From assembly GCF_000381025.1 (NCBI RefSeq), contig NZ_KB905818.1, positions 390,133-454,132 of the forward strand: a DNA stretch of 64,000 nucleotides, given 5' to 3'. Source of the DNA: Streptomyces sulphureus DSM 40104 (GTDB lineage Bacteria; Actinomycetota; Actinomycetes; Streptomycetales; Streptomycetaceae). Numbering within the stretch: position 1 is the stretch's first letter; each line of letters begins with the position of its first letter. Shown piece by piece: positions 61,171 through 64,000 of this stretch. Both the position numbers and the translations under genes were made by a program. Under the pieces are notes generated by a model. It saw only the letters and a program-made list of their open reading frames with translations, was not told where the DNA came from and ran no database searches.

Positions 61171-61659
61171 CGGATCACCCACTGTGCCTTTTCGCCTCAT
61201 GCATGCATAAACAGCGTGCCCCACGGCCTTGACGGGTCGTCGTGGGCGTTCCTTTGTGTGACCGCGTTTGTCAGGAAGGCCGTGCCGCCACGCATTCTCC
61301 CCACGCTACACGCCGTGCGATCAGTGCCGCTCACGGGCCGCTTCTCGTGTATTGGGGTCGCCGCTCCCTTGCCGTGCTCGGGCCTTTCTTGCTGTCGGTT
61401 CCAGAGTGCGCTACAAGGCACTTGGTTGTGTGACGCGGTAACGGCGGACTTTCTCCGCGGTCGGATGCTCTTGTGCCTGATGGCTTATGGCAAGGTGCGG
61501 CTCGACGGCTCCGGGAACGGGCCGAGGCGGGGAGTCCGCCGACGCCTGCACGAGGTACTTCGCCGACCGCGGCTACGACTACGAGCCGCACGCCGACCCG
61601 GCCCATCGGCGCTGCCCGCTCCGGACCCGGGACGAGGACACCGGGCCCGGAGCGGAGTC
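61171..61659. other. 489-bp region between AraC gene and the micro-operon
   Basis: Less GC-rich than the neighbours. It contains an ATGCATGCAT palindrome close to 61200 in the regulator leader and several short frames without recognisable products. I see nothing I can support as a gene. Confidence 0.4.
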
Positions 61660-61881
61660 TCAGCGGCGCCCCGTGCGGCGGTAGACCCGCAGGCGTTCGG
61701 GCGGCCGGAGGAGTTGCAGGCGGCCGTTGTCGAGGTGGAGGACGCGGCCGCGGCCGGAGCTGCCGGGGGAGTAGAGGTCGAGGACGGTGCACCACCGTCC
61801 GCCGTGGAGGACGCGGTCGCCGCGGCGCACGTCGAACGGGCCCAGGCCGTTGGGCACTTCGTACCAACCTGTGCGGAGCAT
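61660..61881 (-). CDS. Small hypothetical protein (micro-operon gene 4)
   Basis: 73 residues: WYEVPNGLGPFDVRRGDRVL, GGRWCTVLDLYSPGSSGRGRV and LHLDNGRLQLLRPPERLRVY suggest a small beta-rich (SH3-like) domain. Family not named. It begins nine bases after the preceding small gene, in the same direction. Confidence 0.55.
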   Translation of the reverse strand: MLRTGWYEVPNGLGPFDVRRGDRVLHGGRWCTVLDLYSPGSSGRGRVLHLDNGRLQLLRPPERLRVYRRTGRR

Positions 61882-61890
61882 GGTGGGTTC

Positions 61891-62016
61891 CTAGAGGTAG
61901 ATCTGGACGTTGCAGTCGGCGCAGCGCTTGCCGTCGGGGGTCAACTTGCGGTGGATGCAGGCTGGTTGCTTCGGTTGCGGTTTCGGTTTCGGTGTCGGCT
62001 GTCGTTTCTTCTGCAC
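61891..62016 (-). CDS. 41-residue zinc-ribbon-like protein (micro-operon gene 3)
   Basis: A Lys/Pro/Gln-rich N-terminus (KPKPQPKQ) is followed by ACIHRKLTPDGKRCADCNVQIYL. The C-x(3)H-like and CxxC spacing suggests a zinc knuckle. GTG 62016 has GGGAG upstream and lies one base after the previous stop, supporting translation despite the small size. Confidence 0.5.
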   Translation of the reverse strand: MQKKRQPTPKPKPQPKQPACIHRKLTPDGKRCADCNVQIYL

Positions 62017-62017
62017 G

Positions 62018-62146
62018 TCACGCTCCCGTCCGGGTGAGCCAGGCGGCACACAGCACGAAGCCGATGCCTGCGGCGATGGAGAAGAGGAAGAGCGGGCCCG
62101 CGCATGCGCCGATGCGGCGGCGCACGGCGTGCGCGGCCCGGGTCAC
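62018..62146 (-). CDS. 42-residue single-helix membrane peptide (micro-operon gene 2)
   Basis: VTRAAHAVRRRIG is followed by a membrane helix (PLFLFSIAAGIGFVLCAAW) and a short tail. The GTG at 62146 overlaps the stop of the DUF7848-like gene by four bases (GTGA), which argues for a real, coupled gene. Confidence 0.5.
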   Translation of the reverse strand: MTRAAHAVRRRIGACAGPLFLFSIAAGIGFVLCAAWLTRTGA

Positions 62147-62388
62147 AGCCACTCGCCGGGGACGGCGCGGTAGGGGCGGGTGACGTGTTCGCGGTACGTC
62201 AAGTGCTCGGGGTGTGCGCGGAGATGGGCCGGAATCCACTCGTGCGCTGTGCCGGGGTCGTCGCTTCGGGGGCCGGTAGCGGCGCAGACGGCGCACTCCA
62301 GCGCGTACGAGTGCGGCTCGGCGTCGGGTTCGGCGTCGCGGACGATGCCGAACCTGCGGAAGCGGTAGGCCGTGCTGGTTCGGGGCAT
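62143..62388 (-). CDS. DUF7848-like small protein (micro-operon gene 1)
   Basis: 81 residues. ECAVCAATGPRSDDPGTAHEW and AHLRAHPEHLTYREHVTRPY resemble small Streptomyces proteins I recall as DUF7848: a CxxC pair, then a His-rich segment possibly binding zinc. Often found with other tiny ORFs near XRE/DUF397 genes. ATG 62388 with AGGGTGATC upstream. First of four collinear genes. Confidence 0.6.
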   Translation of the reverse strand: MPRTSTAYRFRRFGIVRDAEPDAEPHSYALECAVCAATGPRSDDPGTAHEWIPAHLRAHPEHLTYREHVTRPYRAVPGEWL

Positions 62389-62666
62389 GCTTGATCACCC
62401 TGTAGGCGGGAGGGGTGCGGTGGTGTGCTCACCTGCGTGCCGACGGGCCTGCCGTGACGGTTCGTCCGTGGAGGCCGGACGGCCGCTACTGCATCAACTC
62501 CGTCGCAGGGGAGGGAATGCGGATTCTTCAGTCCGAGGGATGAGGAGCGTTCCTGGTGAGCGTGGCGGCGCGGCAGCATGGAGTCGTGTCTGCGGCCGGA
62601 AACCGCTGGTGTGCGCGTCTGTGTTCGGACGCGGCGCGGTCTTGTCTCCTCGCGGGATACCGGCAG

Positions 62667-62695
62667 TTGACATTTCTCTGGCTCCGCTCTGTAGC
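62667..62695 (+). promoter_or_regulatory. Promoter of the XRE/DUF397 pair
   Basis: TTGACA (62667-62672), a 17-bp spacer and TGTAGC (62690-62695). Downstream, CAACTT (62744-62749) and AAGTTG (62766-62771) form an inverted repeat just before the start codon, a possible autoregulatory operator. The remaining 62389-62796 gap shows no gene. Confidence 0.5.
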
Positions 62696-62796
62696 GACAC
62701 CACTACCAGGGCGATTCAGCGTGGCTTACGGTGGGCCACTACTCAACTTGTCAGCCGTGCACGGAAAGTTGGTGACACGCCCTGAACCGCAAGGAC

Positions 62797-63618
62797 TTGA
62801 ACCCCGAAGTCAGCCCGCAGGCTGCGTTCGGTGCACGACTGCGCAGGTCGCGCGAGGCGCGGGTCTGGAAGCAGGACGAGTTGGGCGAGCGGATGGGTTA
62901 TTCCAGCACGCACATCTCGGCCGTCGAAACTTCTCGGAAGCTTCCTACCTTGCGCTTTTCGCGCAGTGCCGACAAGGCATTCGGCCTCGAAGGCACGGCT
63001 GACACATTCGAGCGCCAGTGGCGCGAGATCCGGCACGGCAGCCTGCTGGAGGGGTTTCCGGAGTTCGTGGGACACGAGGGCCGGGCGGTGGAGATCCGGC
63101 TGTACGAGGTGGGCGTGATGCCGGGGCTGCTTCAGACGCCGGAGTACGCAGCCGTGATTGCCGAAAGTGCCGTGAAACGGGGAGCGATCACGGCTGAGCA
63201 GGCAAGCGAACGGATCGCGCTCGTAGCGGAACGACAAGCCGCGCTCGTGCGAAGGTCCCCACCGTTGGTATTCGTCATGCTGGATGAAAGCTGTGTCCGT
63301 CGGCCCGTCGGTGGTCGGGGCGTAATGTCGGCGCAGTTGGACTCGCTGTTGGAGTTCGCCGAGCGGCCGAACACGGTTCTCCAGGTAGCACCATTCGACA
63401 TGGGGGAGCGTCGGCCGCTCAGGCTGCCGATAACCGTGCTGACGCTGCCTGATCGTGCGCTCGTGTCGTATGCGGAGTCCGCACAGCACGGGCATCTTGA
63501 GCGCGACAACAAGTTCGTGCTCCCCATGCTGACGTCCTACCATCAGCTACAGGCCGACGCGCCCTCCCAGGCGCAGTCTGTGGACATGATCAACCAGCTA
63601 CGAAAGGGCACTCCGTGA
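62797..63618 (+). CDS. XRE-family regulator with DUF5753 (WhiJ-like)
   Basis: 273 residues. The helix-turn-helix lies at about 10-65 (FGARLRRSREARVWKQDELG, YSSTHISAVETSRKLPT). The rest is DUF5753: GLLQTPEYAAVI, RQAALVRRSPPLVFVMLDESCVRR, NTVLQVAPFDMG, LPDRALVSYAESAQ. Such proteins pair with small DUF397 partners; WhiJ is one example that affects development in S. coelicolor. TTG 62797 has AAGGA upstream; no better start is seen. It is coupled to the DUF397 gene. Confidence 0.88.
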   Translation: MNPEVSPQAAFGARLRRSREARVWKQDELGERMGYSSTHISAVETSRKLPTLRFSRSADKAFGLEGTADTFERQWREIRHGSLLEGFPEFVGHEGRAVEIRLYEVGVMPGLLQTPEYAAVIAESAVKRGAITAEQASERIALVAERQAALVRRSPPLVFVMLDESCVRRPVGGRGVMSAQLDSLLEFAERPNTVLQVAPFDMGERRPLRLPITVLTLPDRALVSYAESAQHGHLERDNKFVLPMLTSYHQLQADAPSQAQSVDMINQLRKGTP

Positions 63619-63818
63619 TGACCGAATCTCTCCGGTGGTTCAAGTCCTCCTACAGTGACAACGGTGGTCAGTGCGTCGAGTGGGCTCCAGGTCAGGTGTC
63701 GGAGGGCGCTGTCCCGGTGCGGGACTCGAAGATCATGGAGGGTCCGGTGCTGGCGTTCCCTTCCGTTGCGTGGCAGAGCTTCGTGCGTGATGTCGCCGAC
63801 GGGCGGTTCGGCGCGTAG
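63618..63818 (+). CDS. DUF397 protein, partner of the XRE regulator
   Basis: 66 residues: RWFKSSYSDNGGQCVEWAPG, VPVRDSKI and LAFPSVAWQSFVRDV match DUF397. Members are thought to interact with or antagonise the adjacent XRE protein. ATG 63618 overlaps the preceding stop by one base (TGATG); GTG 63615 is an alternative. After it, GCGCACGTGTGCGC (63912-63925) is a perfect palindrome and no further gene is seen to the window end. Confidence 0.88.
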   Translation: MTESLRWFKSSYSDNGGQCVEWAPGQVSEGAVPVRDSKIMEGPVLAFPSVAWQSFVRDVADGRFGA

Positions 63819-64000
63819 GTCGTTGACTCCGGCCGCTGCCTGTGAGAGGTGGAAAGTGCCCTGGCTGCCGATGAGTTGGTGGTTGCAGGGCACTTAGGCG
63901 TTGCCGGGTGTGCGCACGTGTGCGCCGCACCGGATGCGGGCATGCCCTCGGACGAGGGCGGTCGCCCTCATTGGTGCCTGGCGCCGTGATCAGGCAACTG

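Noticed and set aside
61487..61684. 65-codon forward frame with YFADRGYDYEPHADPAHRRC
   Set aside because: Its end overlaps the micro-operon's last gene on the other strand and no family or ribosome site supports it.
57784..64000. Possible integrated element or prophage at the right end
   Set aside because: The region is accessory-like, but I found no integrase, transposase, tRNA or paired attachment repeats.
1..64000. CRISPR arrays, tRNA and rRNA genes, riboswitches
   Set aside because: No regularly spaced repeats, no tRNA-like cloverleaf with its conserved arms and no rRNA or known riboswitch core were recognised by eye.

Overview
The window is high-GC actinobacterial DNA with GTG/TTG starts, GGAGG-type ribosome sites and many 4-bp stop/start overlaps. 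Together with a WhiJ-like XRE/DUF397 pair, an F420-type oxidoreductase and a TM2/DUF2752 pair, this points to Streptomyces or a close relative. I see no tRNA, rRNA, CRISPR array, integrase or transposase. Family names come from recognising translated motifs by eye, not from database searches.

Layout. 1-3.6 kb: a cut-off VanJ-like phosphodiesterase, a medium-chain oxidoreductase and an acyl-CoA synthetase. 3.8-8.5 kb: a MarR regulator divergent from a quinone oxidoreductase around a perfect 30-bp palindrome, a small membrane protein, a zinc-ribbon/Mrr-like protein, a VOC-fold protein, a thiamine-binding-type protein and an HTH regulator. 8.6-28.2 kb: a purine-catabolic region. It holds an OHCU decarboxylase / HIU hydrolase / uricase / 8-oxoguanine-type deaminase / NCS2 permease run, malate synthase, an IclR regulator (AllR-like), allantoinase and allantoicase. 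TM2 and DUF2752 proteins, a dipeptidase/YfcC pair, a sugar porter, a TehA-like protein and a MobA-like nucleotidyltransferase lie among them. Two near-identical 17-bp operator-like sites sit at the uricase-operon and allantoinase promoters. Glyoxylate from ureide breakdown could enter central metabolism through malate synthase.

28.3-49 kb: a secreted guanyl RNase, a cytochrome P450, a Gfo/Idh/MocA dehydrogenase facing a CUT2-type sugar ABC operon followed by a ROK kinase, a PcaL-type fusion with an apparent one-base frameshift, an MBL-fold protein, exonuclease III, a frameshifted NUDIX gene, a secreted SGNH hydrolase, a polar amino-acid ABC operon and gamma-glutamyltransferase. 49.5-54.2 kb: a tightly overlapping reductive-pyrimidine-type module (ureidopropionase, class III aminotransferase, dihydropyrimidinase) followed by an F420-type luciferase-like oxidoreductase.

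54.5-64 kb is more accessory: a surface protein, a DUF1963 protein, a GNAT, a decayed fusion of ATP-grasp peptide maturase and its partner methyltransferase (fossil RiPP locus), an alpha/beta hydrolase with an AraC regulator, a four-gene micro-operon of very small proteins, and the XRE/DUF397 pair. The most noteworthy signals are the RiPP fossil, the paired purine operators, the F420 oxidoreductase in a pyrimidine module that shows no conventional dihydropyrimidine dehydrogenase, the zinc-ribbon/Mrr protein lacking an obvious catalytic triad, and one-base frameshifts at G-runs.
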